NCBI RefSeq assembly: GCF_004119495.1
Contig: NZ_NRQU01000002.1
Coordinates: forward strand, 1-64,000
Length of the DNA stretch: 64,000 nt
DNA from: Flavobacterium sp. YO12
GTDB taxonomy: Bacteria; Bacteroidota; Bacteroidia; Flavobacteriales; Flavobacteriaceae
Direction of reading: 5' to 3'
The number at the start of each line of letters is the position of its first letter. Positions within the stretch are counted from its first letter, which is position 1. Under the pieces are notes generated by a model, which was given only the letters and a program-made list of their open reading frames with translations, did no database searches and was not told the DNA's origin. The position numbers were made by a program, and so were the translations under genes. Positions 53,962 to 63,955 of this stretch are shown here, piece by piece.

Positions 53962-56155
53962 TTGAAAAAATTCACCAGTTACAAACAAGCAGATTTTAAA
54001 GATTGCGGGCCAACATGTTTAAAGATTATAGCCAAACATTATGGTAAAACAATTAATATTCAGGAGCTGCGCGATGCAAGCGAAACGACTCGTGAGGGAA
54101 GTAATTTGCTTTTTTTGAGTGATGCTGCAGAAAAAATTGGTTTTAGAACTTTAGGCGTAAAATTAAGTGCAGAACGACTTGAAGAAGCACCGCTTCCGTG
54201 CATTTTACATTGGAACAAAAATCATTATGTAGTACTTTACAAAATAAAAAAAGGGATTTATTATATATCAGATCCCGCTTTTGGTTTAATTGAATATAAT
54301 AAAGAGGATTTTCTTAAATTTTGGATTGGAAACAACGCCGATGATTCGACTCAAGAAGGAATAGCTTTATTGATTGAGGCCACACCAAAATTTTTCCAAT
54401 CTGAATTTGATAAGGAAGATGGTAAAGGAATTGGCTTTGGATTACTTTCGCAATATGTACTTCGCTATAAATCATTTTTGATTCAATTGTCTATAGGTTT
54501 ATTAGCAAGCAGTTTGCTGCAGCTTATTTTTCCATTCCTAACGCAAAGTATTGTCGATATTGGAATACAGAATCAGAATATTCATTTCGTTTATCTAATT
54601 CTTTTTGCGCAGTTATTTCTATTTTGCAGGAAGAACAGGTTTAGAACTTATCAGGAGTTGGATTTTACTGCATCTTTCAACCCGTATTAATATTTCACTT
54701 ATTTCAGATTTCTTTATTAAACTAATGAATCTGCCCATTTCATTTTTTGATGTGCGAATGACGGGTGATATAATGCAGCGTATAAATGACCATCGCCGAA
54801 TTGAGAAAATCCTAACCACATCTTCATTAAACGTCTTGTTTTCTGTTATAAATATGTTTGTAATGGGAGCCGTTTTGGCCTATTTCAATCTAAAGATATT
54901 CTTAGTCTTTTTTGTTGGAAGTCTTCTTTATTTTGGATGGATAACCTTGTTTTTAAAACGAAGAGAAATTTTAGATTATAAACGTTTTGCCGAGGTTTCT
55001 CAAGAGCAAAGCAAAGTGATGGAACTTATAAACGGAATGCAGGAAATTAAACTCCACAATGCCGAAAAACAAAAACGCTGGGGCTGGGAGTATGTGCAGG
55101 CTAGATTGTTTAGAGTTTCGATAAAAGGGTTGGTTTTAGAGCAAACACAAACAATTGGTTCTTCGGTCATCAACGAATTAAAGAATATTTTTATCATCTT
55201 TCTATCGGCAAAATTAGTCATCGACGGTTCAATTACATTGGGGATGATGCTGGCCATCAGTTCGATTGTAGGAAGCTTAAATGGGCCGGTAACACAACTT
55301 ATTGAATTTGTTAGAGAACTGCAGGATGCAAAAATATCATTGGCAAGATTGTCTGAAATTCATGAAAAAGAAGATGAAACACAGCAGGAAGTTCATCAAA
55401 CAAATGATGTTCCATTTGATGCTCCAATCGAAATCAAGAATATTTCGTATCGCTATTTAGGCTCTGATATTTCTGTTTTAGATAACTTAAGTCTTGTGAT
55501 TCCGCCAAATAAAATAACCGCTATAGTGGGCGTCAGCGGAAGCGGTAAAACTACTTTGATGAAGTTGCTGCTTAAGTTTTATGAGCCTGAAAAAGGAGAG
55601 ATTACTATTGGAAATGCACAGCTGAAAAATATTTCTCAAAAAGCATGGCGTTCTAATATTGGCGCTGTGATGCAGGAAGGCTTTATTTTTAGTGATACTA
55701 TTGCTAATAATATTGCTTTTGGAGTTGATGTAATTAATAAAGAACGATTAGTTTATGCGGCTGATGTGGCAAATATTAAAGAGTACATCAGCGAATTGCC
55801 GCTTGGTTATAATACAAAAATTGGGGCAGAGGGCGTAGGAATGAGTACGGGACAAAAACAAAGACTATTAATTGCAAGAGCAGTTTATAAAGATCCCGAA
55901 ATTTTATTTTTTGATGAAGCAACATCAGCTTTGGATGCAAATAATGAGAGGGAAATAATGAGAAAGCTAGGTTTGTTTTTTGAAAATAAAACAGTAGTTG
56001 TAATTGCTCATCGATTAAGTACGGTTATGAATGCAGATCAGATTGTAGTTTTAGATAAAGGAAAAATTATAGAAATAGGATCTCATACCTCTTTGGTAGA
56101 ACAAAAAGGAAATTATTTTGAATTGGTTAAAAATCAATTGCAGTTAGGAAATTAA
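53962..56155 (+). pseudogene. C39-peptidase ABC exporter, frameshifted
   Basis: A peptidase-containing ABC transporter that cleaves GG leaders and exports the peptides. C39 residues are visible: DCGPTC (Cys15), NHYVV (His88) and DPA. After about residue 220 the frame shifts by one base at a TTTT run (54622-54625). With three T the two frames join smoothly as LFLFAGRTGLELIRSW. The rest holds six helices and the ATPase: Walker A GVSGSGKTTLMK, signature MSTGQKQR, Walker B EILFFDEATSALD and H-loop AHRLST. The start is TTG. It is either a real frameshift, a phase-variable tract or a sequencing error. Confidence 0.82.
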
Positions 56156-56157
56156 TT

Positions 56158-57452
56158 ATGGCAGAAGAACATAACACATTCGAATTAAGAAGCGAGGAAG
56201 TTCAAGACATTCTCACCAAAGTACCGCATTGGATGATTCGATGGGGAACGGTTTTGATATTTGTAATTATAGTGCTTCTTTTTTTGTTTCCTGGTTCATA
56301 AAGTATCCAGATGTTGTAAATACCGAAATTGTAATTACAACCAATATTCCGCCAGAAAAAATAGTTTCAAAGTCCTCAGGAAGGATTGAAGCTATTTTGG
56401 TAAAAGATAAAACAATTGTTTCTAAGAATACAACATTGGCAATAATTGAAAACACAGCCAATTATAAAGATGTTTTTTTACTAAAAAGCATAACGGACAG
56501 TTACAACATTAATGATCCTAAAAAAGAATTCCCATTTGCACAATTAAAAAACACACAATTGGGTGAAATTGAAAGTGCTTACGCAGTTTTTCAAAAAGAT
56601 TATCAAGCGCAGGAATTAAATCATGATTTGCAGCCATTTGCAATTGAAAACAGAGCGCAAGTTTCTGAGAAAATTCAAATAAAAGAACGATTAGATATTC
56701 TGCAGCAGCAAAAATTGATTAACGAAAGCGAACTTCAGCTTCAAAAAAATGAAGTTGCCCGTTTCGAAGTCCTTTTTACAAAAGGTATTATTTCGGCTCA
56801 GGAAATGGAAGCAAAGAAATTGAGTTTCCTGCAAGCACAGAAGAATTATCGAAGCCTTTTAGCTTCGATTTCACAATTAAAGTCCTCTTTGATTGATAAT
56901 ACAAAATCAAGTCAGAATTCGCAGATAAACAGCACTAAAGAGGAAGTGAATTTAGGGCGAAATATGGCGCAGTCATTTTATCAGCTTAAAAAAGTGATTA
57001 AGGATTGGGAACTGACTTATACTCTAAAATCGTCGATTAGTGGAACGGTTACTTTTTTACAAGTTTGGACAGAAAATCAAACGATAAATGCGGGAGACAA
57101 TGTTTTTTCGATTATTCCTGATGCTAAAAACGGCTTTATTGGAAAAGTAAAAGCACCAGCATTAAATTCAGGGAAGATAAAAGTTGGACAGCGAGTAAAT
57201 ATTCGTTTAGCTAATTTTCCAGATAGAGAATTTGGTGTTCTGAAAGGTAAAATCCGTAATATTTCGTTGGTGCCTGATAAAGATGGAAATATATTGTTAG
57301 ATGTTGAACTGCCAAACGGATTAGAAACATCCTATAAAAAGCAAATTGTATTTCAGCAGGAAATGAAAGGAAGCGCTGAAATTGTAACAGAGGATCTTCG
57401 ATTAATCGAAAGGATTTTATATCAGTTCAAAAGTATATTTGAGCAGGTTTAG
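56158..57452 (+). pseudogene. HlyD-type export adaptor, frameshifted
   Basis: The membrane-fusion partner of the ABC exporter, 2 bp after its stop. It begins MAEEHNTFELRSEEVQDILT with one TM helix (LIFVIIVLLFLF). At about 56287-56289 one T is missing from GTTT before CCTGG. Adding one T joins the frame to SWFIKYPDVVNTEIVI and the rest, with a coiled coil (residues ~130-250) and a beta-barrel part (IRLANFPDREFGVLKGKI). It is the second frameshift in this short operon. As with the ABC gene, error or decay cannot be told apart here. Confidence 0.8.
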
Positions 57453-58156
57453 AATTTCAAATAAAAATCCTTTGTAAGTTCAATATATTCCGGGGTATAA
57501 ACATGACGATCAATTTCGATAACTAATTCATCAATTTCGATTTCAGAATTTTCATTTCGACTAAAAGCCAATAAACTACGTTTTACAGCTGAAGCGGGAG
57601 TTCCTTTTACTCGAGTAATTTTTAGGGGATATAATTCAGATTCTTTTGCTAAGGCGATAAATTTTTCTTCTTCTTTAAAAGGAAGGATTAAAGCAAATAT
57701 TCCGTTTTCTGATAATAATAAATCGGCTGCTTCAACAAGTTCTTCAAAAGGCATTGCATCTTGAAAGCGTGCTAAATCGCGTTGTTCATTTTCTGTTTTA
57801 TAATCTTCGGCATAAAAAGGCGGATTGGAAACAATTAAATCATATTCGTCTTCCGGTTCTTCTATAAATTCATCTAAACCAGCATGAAAACAAAATAAAC
57901 GATCGCCCCAAGGAGAATTTTCGAAATTTTCTACCGCTTGTTCATAAGCTTCTTCATCAATTTCAAGAGCATCAATTTGTTCCGCATTTGTTCTCTGCGC
58001 AAGCATTAAAGCTATAATTCCAGTTCCTGCACCAACGTCTAAAATACTAAATGGATTGTGATTTATTGGAGCCCAAGAGCCCAATAAAACGCCATCAGTG
58101 CCTACTTTCATTGCACAACGATCTTGATTAATAGAGAATTGCTTGAACTGAAACAT
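57449..58156 (-). CDS. trmN6: tRNA1(Val) (adenine(37)-N6)-methyltransferase
   Basis: A 235-residue SAM-dependent methyltransferase that makes m6A37 in tRNA1(Val), as YfiC/TrmN6. The start MFQFKQFSINQDRCAMKVGT and the motifs LDVGAGTGIIALML and SNPPFYAED (NPPF) are typical. It overlaps the convergent HlyD gene by 4 bp. Confidence 0.92.
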   Translation of the reverse strand: MFQFKQFSINQDRCAMKVGTDGVLLGSWAPINHNPFSILDVGAGTGIIALMLAQRTNAEQIDALEIDEEAYEQAVENFENSPWGDRLFCFHAGLDEFIEEPEDEYDLIVSNPPFYAEDYKTENEQRDLARFQDAMPFEELVEAADLLLSENGIFALILPFKEEEKFIALAKESELYPLKITRVKGTPASAVKRSLLAFSRNENSEIEIDELVIEIDRHVYTPEYIELTKDFYLKF

Positions 58157-58239
58157 TGTGATTTATATTTTATGAAAAAGGTTTTTAATAGAAAGTTTAG
58201 TTTTCGATTAAACAATTAACCGATTAAACAAATCAACTT

Positions 58240-58764
58240 TTACAAGTACATTTCTACCAATCCTTCTGGAAGGTTCATGATTACTTTTTTATTCTCACGA
58301 TCAATTTTTACCAAGAAATGATCAATCATTGGAACTAAAATTTCTACATTGCCATTTAAAACTTCAAAAAGCGGCTGTGCAGAAGAATCATTAATAGAAG
58401 TAATTTTTCCAAAAACACCTAAACGCTGATCTTCGATTTCAAAACCAATTACTTCGTGAAAATAGAATTTGTTGCCAGAAAGTTTAGGCAGCATAGTTAA
58501 AGGAAGATAAACAGCATTTCCAACTAAGGCATCTGCATCTTCTTCGGTATTTACATCTTCAAAACGAACTCTAAGAAAGTCGTTTTTGTGTAAAGAACTT
58601 GTTTCAATAAAAAAAGGAACCAAGTGTTTGTTATGTTCAACAAACACTGATTCCAGATTTTCGTATAACTCAGGTTCGTCTGTGTCTAAATAGATCAGAA
58701 CTTCACCTTTGAAACTAAATTTTTTAGCGATTTTACCTAAATAAAAACATTCTTCTTTACGCAT
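58240..58764 (-). CDS. rimM: Ribosome maturation factor RimM
   Basis: A 174-residue factor needed for 30S maturation. It starts EECFYLGKIAKKFSFKGEVL, then has the RimM N-domain and a PRC-barrel C-terminus with FEVLNGNVEILVPMIDHFL and MNLPEGLVEMYL. It sits 15 bp downstream of rpsP, a normal rpsP-rimM operon. Confidence 0.96.
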   Translation of the reverse strand: MRKEECFYLGKIAKKFSFKGEVLIYLDTDEPELYENLESVFVEHNKHLVPFFIETSSLHKNDFLRVRFEDVNTEEDADALVGNAVYLPLTMLPKLSGNKFYFHEVIGFEIEDQRLGVFGKITSINDSSAQPLFEVLNGNVEILVPMIDHFLVKIDRENKKVIMNLPEGLVEMYL

Positions 58765-58779
58765 TATCGCTAAGTAAAA

Positions 58780-59343
58780 TTATGCTTCAGTTGTTTCGTT
58801 ATTCTCTTCAGCAGCAGGAGCTTCTTCAGTAGATGCTTCTACTTCAGCAACTTCTTCAACTGCAGGAGTTGCAGCAGCGATAGCGTCAGCTTCAGCCTGA
58901 GCCGCAGCAGCTAAACGTTTAGCGTTAACTTCTTTTTCAGCTTTTAAAGCTTTAGCTTTAACATCAGCTTGTGCTTTTGATAAACCGTCTTTTTTAGCAT
59001 CAACTTTTCCAGCTTTAGCCTCTAACCAAGCAGCTAATTTAGCATCAGCTTGTTCTTGAGTTAAAGCACCTTTACGAATACCTCCATCAAGGTGGTGTTT
59101 CAATAAAGCACCTTTGTAAGAAAGAATAGCTCTAGCAGTATCAGTTGGTTGTGCACCATTGTGTAACCATTTAACTGCGCTGTCAAGGTTTAACTCAACA
59201 GTTGCTGGGTTAGTGTTTGGATTGTAAGTACCGATTTTCTCTAAGTATTTACCATCTCTTTTTGAGCGTGCATCTGCAGCTACAACCCAGTAAAAAGGTT
59301 TTCCTTTTTTACCGTGTCTTTGTAATCTAATTTTTACTGACAT
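58780..59343 (-). CDS. rpsP: 30S ribosomal protein S16
   Basis: A 187-residue S16. The core of about 80 residues starts MSVKIRLQRHGKKGKPFYWV. A long Ala/Lys/Glu-rich extension follows (VDAKKDGLSKAQADVKAKAL and repeats of AEA), ending acidic. The E. coli protein is about 80 residues; such extended S16 proteins are normal in Bacteroidota. It is the first gene of the rpsP-rimM pair. Confidence 0.96.
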   Translation of the reverse strand: MSVKIRLQRHGKKGKPFYWVVAADARSKRDGKYLEKIGTYNPNTNPATVELNLDSAVKWLHNGAQPTDTARAILSYKGALLKHHLDGGIRKGALTQEQADAKLAAWLEAKAGKVDAKKDGLSKAQADVKAKALKAEKEVNAKRLAAAAQAEADAIAAATPAVEEVAEVEASTEEAPAAEENNETTEA

Positions 59344-59541
59344 AATCTTATTGATTAAATTTTGAGGTACTCGACCTCTGTTAATTAAGGGCGCAAAGAT
59401 ATAATTTTTTTATCAATAATACGTTTCAAAAAGTATTAAATGCATTTCCATTCCAATTTTATTGTTTTTTTGCCTTTTTCGATCTTATTATTGAGGCAAT
59501 TATCTCTTAATGCGGTATTTTTGCACCAAATTGACTTAGAT

Positions 59542-60033
59542 ATGAAAAAATACTTTTATTTTTTATCGCTTTTTTTTATTGTCGCATCTTGTACAGAAGA
59601 TGTAAAGTTCAATAATCCTGCTTTTCAAGGCTTAAAAGAAAATGTTTTTTGGAGAGCCCAAAGTTATAAAGCACATTTAGGTGAAAACGGCAGTATAGTG
59701 GTAGAAGGTTCTTTAGGATATGAAAAAGTTATTTTGCAAATGGCTTCGACTGCAGAGCAAACTTTTACTTTGGGTAATGATGAACTTTCTAAGGCATCAT
59801 ACGAAAATAAGCTGTCTACAGAATTGTCTGCATTTTCAACAGGTACGGATAAAGGCAGCGGACAAATCGTTATTACTGATTATGATAACGTAAACCATAC
59901 AATTTCTGGAACGTTTAAATTTACTGCAGAAAACAATGATGAAACTAATATTGAAAAGCCTAAGATTAACTTTAAAGAAGGAGTCTTTTATAAAGTGCCG
60001 ATTGAAGTGAGTGCTATAGAAAATAAGTTGTAG
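59542..60033 (+). CDS. Lipoprotein, DUF6252-like
   Basis: A 163-residue lipoprotein with signal MKKYFYFLSLFFIVASCTED (lipobox VASC). The mature part is beta-rich and follows the DUF6252 plan: NPAFQGLKENVFWRAQSYKA, then ITDYDNVNHTISGTFKFTAE. An upstream in-frame start would add 34 residues without a normal signal, so 59542 is chosen. It is a single gene; the function is unknown. Confidence 0.8.
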   Translation: MKKYFYFLSLFFIVASCTEDVKFNNPAFQGLKENVFWRAQSYKAHLGENGSIVVEGSLGYEKVILQMASTAEQTFTLGNDELSKASYENKLSTELSAFSTGTDKGSGQIVITDYDNVNHTISGTFKFTAENNDETNIEKPKINFKEGVFYKVPIEVSAIENKL

Positions 60034-60160
60034 TTTTTTTCTCAGACATAGATTTTATAGAGGAATTATTAAAATCAAAATAAAAACATAAATAAACTAA
60101 TATATAGTAGATTACAGAAAAATAAGACTACATTTGCTACATTATTATAAATAAGTACAT

Positions 60161-60511
60161 ATGAACATTTTTGTTGGAAGCCTTCCATTCAGTATTGAGG
60201 AAGCAGATTTAAGAGAGTCTTTCGAGGCTTATGGAGCAGTAGATTCAGTTAAAATTATCACTGATAAATTTACTGGAAGAAGCAAAGGTTTTGGTTTCGT
60301 AGAGATGCCAAACGATGCGGAAGCTCAAAAAGCAATTGATGAGTTGAACGGAGCTACTGTTCAAGGTCGTACAATTGTTGTAAATAAATCTGAACCAAAA
60401 CCTGAAGGTGAAAGAAGAAGCTTCAATAACAACCGTGGAGGTGATTCTCGCGGAGGTTACGGAAACAACCGTGGTGGAAACGACCGTGGTGGTAACAGAG
60501 GAGGATATTAA
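60161..60511 (+). CDS. RRM RNA-binding protein with Gly/Arg-rich tail
   Basis: A 116-residue RNA-binding protein with one RRM: RNP-2 IFVGSL near the start and RNP-1 KGFGFVEM. An Arg/Gly/Asn-rich C-terminus (NNRGGDSRGGYGNNRGG) resembles the small RNA-binding Rbp proteins of cyanobacteria and Bacteroidota that act in cold shock or RNA metabolism. It is followed by a strong terminator. Confidence 0.93.
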   Translation: MNIFVGSLPFSIEEADLRESFEAYGAVDSVKIITDKFTGRSKGFGFVEMPNDAEAQKAIDELNGATVQGRTIVVNKSEPKPEGERRSFNNNRGGDSRGGYGNNRGGNDRGGNRGGY

Positions 60512-60530
60512 TATTTTTTTCTAAATATAT

Positions 60531-60560
60531 AAAAGGGATCAACGAAAGTTGATCCCTTTT
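60531..60560 (+). terminator. Terminator of the RRM gene
   Basis: A 13-bp stem (60531-60543 with 60548-60560, GAAA loop) with AAGGGATC and its complement, followed by T residues. Confidence 0.85.
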
Positions 60561-60579
60561 TTTATGTGGTAATTTTTCT

Positions 60580-60639
60580 GTAGAGGCGCACTGCAGTGCG
60601 TCTAAGATACCGAGGAGACGCACTGCAGTGCGCCTCTAC
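60580..60639. repeat. Perfect 24-bp GC-rich palindrome
   Basis: Two perfect 24-bp arms (60580-60603 with 60616-60639), core GCGCACTGCAGTGCG, and a 12-bp loop. The G+C-rich arms stand out in AT-rich DNA. It lies between the RRM terminator and the convergent leuB stop. It looks like a dispersed element rather than a transcription signal alone. Confidence 0.8.
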
Positions 60640-60650
60640 GATAAACATAA

Positions 60651-61706
60651 TTATACATTCGCTGCTAACCAGTCACCAACTTCTTTGGTGCCGTATGCTT
60701 TGCCACCATCTGCTAAATCTTCAGTAACTACACCAGCTTCTAAAGCCTTGTTTACAGCGTCTCTCATTGCTTTTCCTTCTTCCATCAATCCGAAGTTTTC
60801 GAACATCATAGCAGCAGATAAAATAGTAGCCATTGGGTTAGCGATGTTCAATCCAGTTGCTTGCGGATAAGAACCGTGAATTGGTTCAAACAAAGATACT
60901 TCAGCTCCCATAGAAGCAGAAGGCATTAAGCCCATTGAACCTGAAATTACAGAAGCTTCGTCTGTTAAGATATCTCCAAATAAGTTTTCTGTAATTAATA
61001 CATCATAAGAGTTTGGCCATTGAACCAGACGCATTGCTACAGCATCAACAAATTCGTAGCTAACTTCAACCTCTGGATACTCTTTTTCCATTGCCTGAAC
61101 TGTTTCTCTCCATAAGCGTGAAGTTTCTAAAACGTTTGCTTTGTCAACGCAGCATAATTTTTTAGAACGTGTCATCGCTAATTCGAAACCTTTTTTAGCT
61201 AAACGCTGAACTTCTGCTCTTGTGTAAACACAGTTGTCGTAAGCGGTATCTCCGTTATCTTTTCTTCCTTTTTCTCCAAAGTAAATTCCGCCAGTTAATT
61301 CTCTTAAGAAAACTAAGTCAGTTCCTTCGATTCTTTCTCTTTTTAATGGAGATTTGTCTAATAATGAAGGGAATGTAAAAGTAGGTCTTACGTTTGCGAA
61401 CAAACCTAATGCTTTACGCATTTTTAACAAACCTTGCTCTGGACGTACTGGTGCAGAAGGATCATTATCATATTTAGGGTGGCCAATCGCTCCAAAAAGT
61501 ACGGCATCAGCATTTTTACAAACTTCGTGTGTTGAATCTGGATAAGGCTCACCTACGGCATCAATTGCAGCTGCACCGGTTAAAGCTGGTTTCCAAGTAA
61601 TTTCATGTCCAAATTTTTGTGCAATAGCATCAGATACTTTTACAGCTTCATTTATTACTTCTGGTCCGATTCCGTCTCCGGCTAAAAGGGCTATGTTTAA
61701 TTTCAT
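60651..61706 (-). CDS. leuB: 3-isopropylmalate dehydrogenase
   Basis: The third enzyme of leucine synthesis, NAD-dependent oxidative decarboxylation of 3-isopropylmalate in the cytoplasm. GDGIGPEVI near the start, [24 protein letters not shown] and [19 protein letters not shown] are family hallmarks. The 351 residues are normal length. It is 108 bp downstream of leuA in the same direction, with an AT-rich repeat tract between. Confidence 0.97.
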   Translation of the reverse strand: MKLNIALLAGDGIGPEVINEAVKVSDAIAQKFGHEITWKPALTGAAAIDAVGEPYPDSTHEVCKNADAVLFGAIGHPKYDNDPSAPVRPEQGLLKMRKALGLFANVRPTFTFPSLLDKSPLKRERIEGTDLVFLRELTGGIYFGEKGRKDNGDTAYDNCVYTRAEVQRLAKKGFELAMTRSKKLCCVDKANVLETSRLWRETVQAMEKEYPEVEVSYEFVDAVAMRLVQWPNSYDVLITENLFGDILTDEASVISGSMGLMPSASMGAEVSLFEPIHGSYPQATGLNIANPMATILSAAMMFENFGLMEEGKAMRDAVNKALEAGVVTEDLADGGKAYGTKEVGDWLAANV

Positions 61707-61729
61707 TCTATATGTGTTATTTAAGGTTC

Positions 61730-61815
61730 ATAGTGGAAAAGGCTCAAAGGTTCAAAGGTTTGGAACAAGATTTTAAAAACCTCTGTTCCTTTGCGCCTCT
61801 GAACCTTTGTACTTC
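61730..61815. repeat. Degenerate repeat tract between leuA and leuB
   Basis: The gap holds short units like AAAGGTTCAAAGGTT and their complement CTGAACCTTTG. It is akin to the tracts near 16815 and 17436, and may be transcript hairpin sequence inside the leu operon. Confidence 0.4.
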
Positions 61816-63338
61816 TAATCGGCAATTACATTCAACATTTTTTGTGTTGCAATAATCGCTGCAACAGTTTGATCAGAATCTAATCCGCGGGTTTTAAATT
61901 CTTTTTCGTTGTTTGTCCACGTAATAATGGTTTCGCACAACGCATCAGAACTACTTCCGGGAGGGATTCTAACTGCATAATCAATTAATTTTGGAAGCGT
62001 TAATTTTTTGCTTTTATAAATTTTTGACAAAGCGTTCATAAAAGCATCAAACTGACCGTCGCCTTGTGCATTTTCTTCGATGATTTCATCGCCAAATTTC
62101 AGGCACAAAGTCGTAGACGGACGCATTCCTTTTGAGTGTACTAATATATAGGACTCGATTTTTATTTTTTCTTCGTAAGTATGACTGTCCAAAACATCGG
62201 ATATAATGTATGGAAGATCTTCCTTAGTTACAGTTTCTTTTTTATCGCCCAATTCGATAATTCTTTGGGTAACCAATTTCAAATCTTCGTTGTTTAGTTT
62301 TAAGCCTAATTCCTGAAGATTTTTTTCGATATTGGCTTTTCCAGAAGTTTTTCCGAGAGCGTATTTTCTTTTTCTTCCGAAGCGCTCCGGAAGCAAATCA
62401 TTAAAATATAAATTGTTTTTATTATCACCATCAGCGTGAATTCCAGCTGTTTGTGTGAAAACATTATCACCAACGATTGGTTTGTTGGCTGGGATTCTAT
62501 ATCCTGTAAAAGTTTCCACCAATTTACTTACAGAATATAAAGAAGTTTCTTTGATGTTGATGCTTACTTCTGGCAAATAATCGTTTATAACGGCAACAGT
62601 ACTTTCGAGAGGTGCATTTCCTGCTCGTTCTCCCATTCCGTTTACCGTTACATGAAGTCCGTTTATGCCGGCTTTTATAGCTTCCATAACATTGGCAACA
62701 CTTAAATCGTAATCGTTATGCGCATGAAAATCGAAATGAACATCAGGATATTTTGTTCTGATTTTAGAAATAAATTCAAAAGCCAAGGACGGAATTAAAA
62801 CGCCTAAAGTATCAGGAAGTAGAATTCTTTTTACTGGCTGCGTCGACAAGAAATCCAGAAATTGAAAAACATATTCAGGAGAATTTCGCATTCCGTTGCT
62901 CCAATCTTCTAAGTAAACGTTCGTTTCAATATCATTTTCTTTCGCTAAAGCGATAATTTGTGCAATTTCAGAAAAATGCTGTTCAGGTGTTTTCTTTAGT
63001 TGATGTGTTAAGTGATTCATTGAGCCTTTGGTCAATAAATTCTGCACTTTGGCACCGGCTTTTTTCATCCATTCAATCGAAACGCCACCATCAACAAACG
63101 ACAGTACTTCAATTCTGTTAATATATCCTCTTTCTTCAGCCCAGGAAGTAATGCTTTTTACAGCTTGAAATTCTCCTTCGCTTACGCGTGCCGAAGCAAT
63201 TTCGATTCTATCAATATTTAATTCCTCCAACAACAATTGTGCAATGGTTAGTTTTTCTGCAGCAGAAAAAGATACTCCCGAGGTTTGTTCGCCATCACGG
63301 AGTGTCGTATCCATTATTTCAATTTTTCTTTTTTCCAT
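61815..63338 (-). CDS. leuA: 2-isopropylmalate synthase family enzyme
   Basis: A 507-residue enzyme for the first leucine step (2-oxoisovalerate plus acetyl-CoA), though the (R)-citramalate synthase relative cannot be ruled out. The catalytic part has MDTTLRDGEQTSGVSFS and FDFHAHNDYDLSVANV (metal-binding HAH). The C-terminal regulatory domain (LCLKFGDEIIEENAQGDGQF) points to leucine feedback control. leuB follows, supporting LeuA. Confidence 0.88.
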   Translation of the reverse strand: MEKRKIEIMDTTLRDGEQTSGVSFSAAEKLTIAQLLLEELNIDRIEIASARVSEGEFQAVKSITSWAEERGYINRIEVLSFVDGGVSIEWMKKAGAKVQNLLTKGSMNHLTHQLKKTPEQHFSEIAQIIALAKENDIETNVYLEDWSNGMRNSPEYVFQFLDFLSTQPVKRILLPDTLGVLIPSLAFEFISKIRTKYPDVHFDFHAHNDYDLSVANVMEAIKAGINGLHVTVNGMGERAGNAPLESTVAVINDYLPEVSINIKETSLYSVSKLVETFTGYRIPANKPIVGDNVFTQTAGIHADGDNKNNLYFNDLLPERFGRKRKYALGKTSGKANIEKNLQELGLKLNNEDLKLVTQRIIELGDKKETVTKEDLPYIISDVLDSHTYEEKIKIESYILVHSKGMRPSTTLCLKFGDEIIEENAQGDGQFDAFMNALSKIYKSKKLTLPKLIDYAVRIPPGSSSDALCETIITWTNNEKEFKTRGLDSDQTVAAIIATQKMLNVIAD

Positions 63339-63382
63339 TATTATATTGTTAGCTTTTTAATGATAAGCTGATAGTTTGTATT

Positions 63383-63955
63383 TTATTTTTTTGTTATCAG
63401 AATCAAACCTGTTGACCAGCACATTTTTGTAAGTTGAATGTCATTTCTTTTTTCTAAATCTTGAATAAGAATTTCGACATTTTTATCATGATTTTTTGGC
63501 CAGTTTTTTTGCGGTAACATATCATCGATTAAATAAATTCCTCCTGGTTTCAATAGTTGCAAAGTTTCTTCTAGAACAGCATATTTGCCGGGCCAGGCAT
63601 CAGCAAAAATTAAATCAAACTTTTCTCCGTTGTAATTTAAAATCCATTTTTCGGCATCATTGCAAACAAATGAAACATTTGATTTTTGAAAATACTTTTT
63701 GGCAACATTTTGATATTCTGCCAAATTATCAATGGAAATTAAGTTTGAATTTTCATTCATTCCTTCAATCATCCATGCAAGCGATAATCCTGTTCCAGTT
63801 CCTAATTCTAAAAAGTGACCGTCTTTTTTGGATGCAATTAATGTTCTTAGAAAGCTTCCTGTTTGTAAATCTGACGGCATTGAAAACGAAATTTTTTCAG
63901 AATCAATCTTGATTTCTGAATAGAATTTAGGTAAAACAATGTTGTTGTCGTTCAT
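63383..63955 (-). CDS. SAM-dependent O-methyltransferase-like protein
   Basis: A 190-residue class I methyltransferase. The SAM motif I reads GHFLELGTGTGLSLAWMIEG, and the post-motif region FDLIFADAWPGKY is typical of the O-methyltransferase (COMT-like) family. A substrate cannot be given. It lies just upstream of leuA in the same direction, 44 bp apart. Confidence 0.88.
   Translation of the reverse strand: MNDNNIVLPKFYSEIKIDSEKISFSMPSDLQTGSFLRTLIASKKDGHFLELGTGTGLSLAWMIEGMNENSNLISIDNLAEYQNVAKKYFQKSNVSFVCNDAEKWILNYNGEKFDLIFADAWPGKYAVLEETLQLLKPGGIYLIDDMLPQKNWPKNHDKNVEILIQDLEKRNDIQLTKMCWSTGLILITKK

Noticed and set aside
53962..57452. Programmed frameshifting as an explanation for both exporter shifts
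   Set aside because: The shift directions are opposite and the sites have no slippery heptamer with a downstream structure that I can see; error or decay is simpler.
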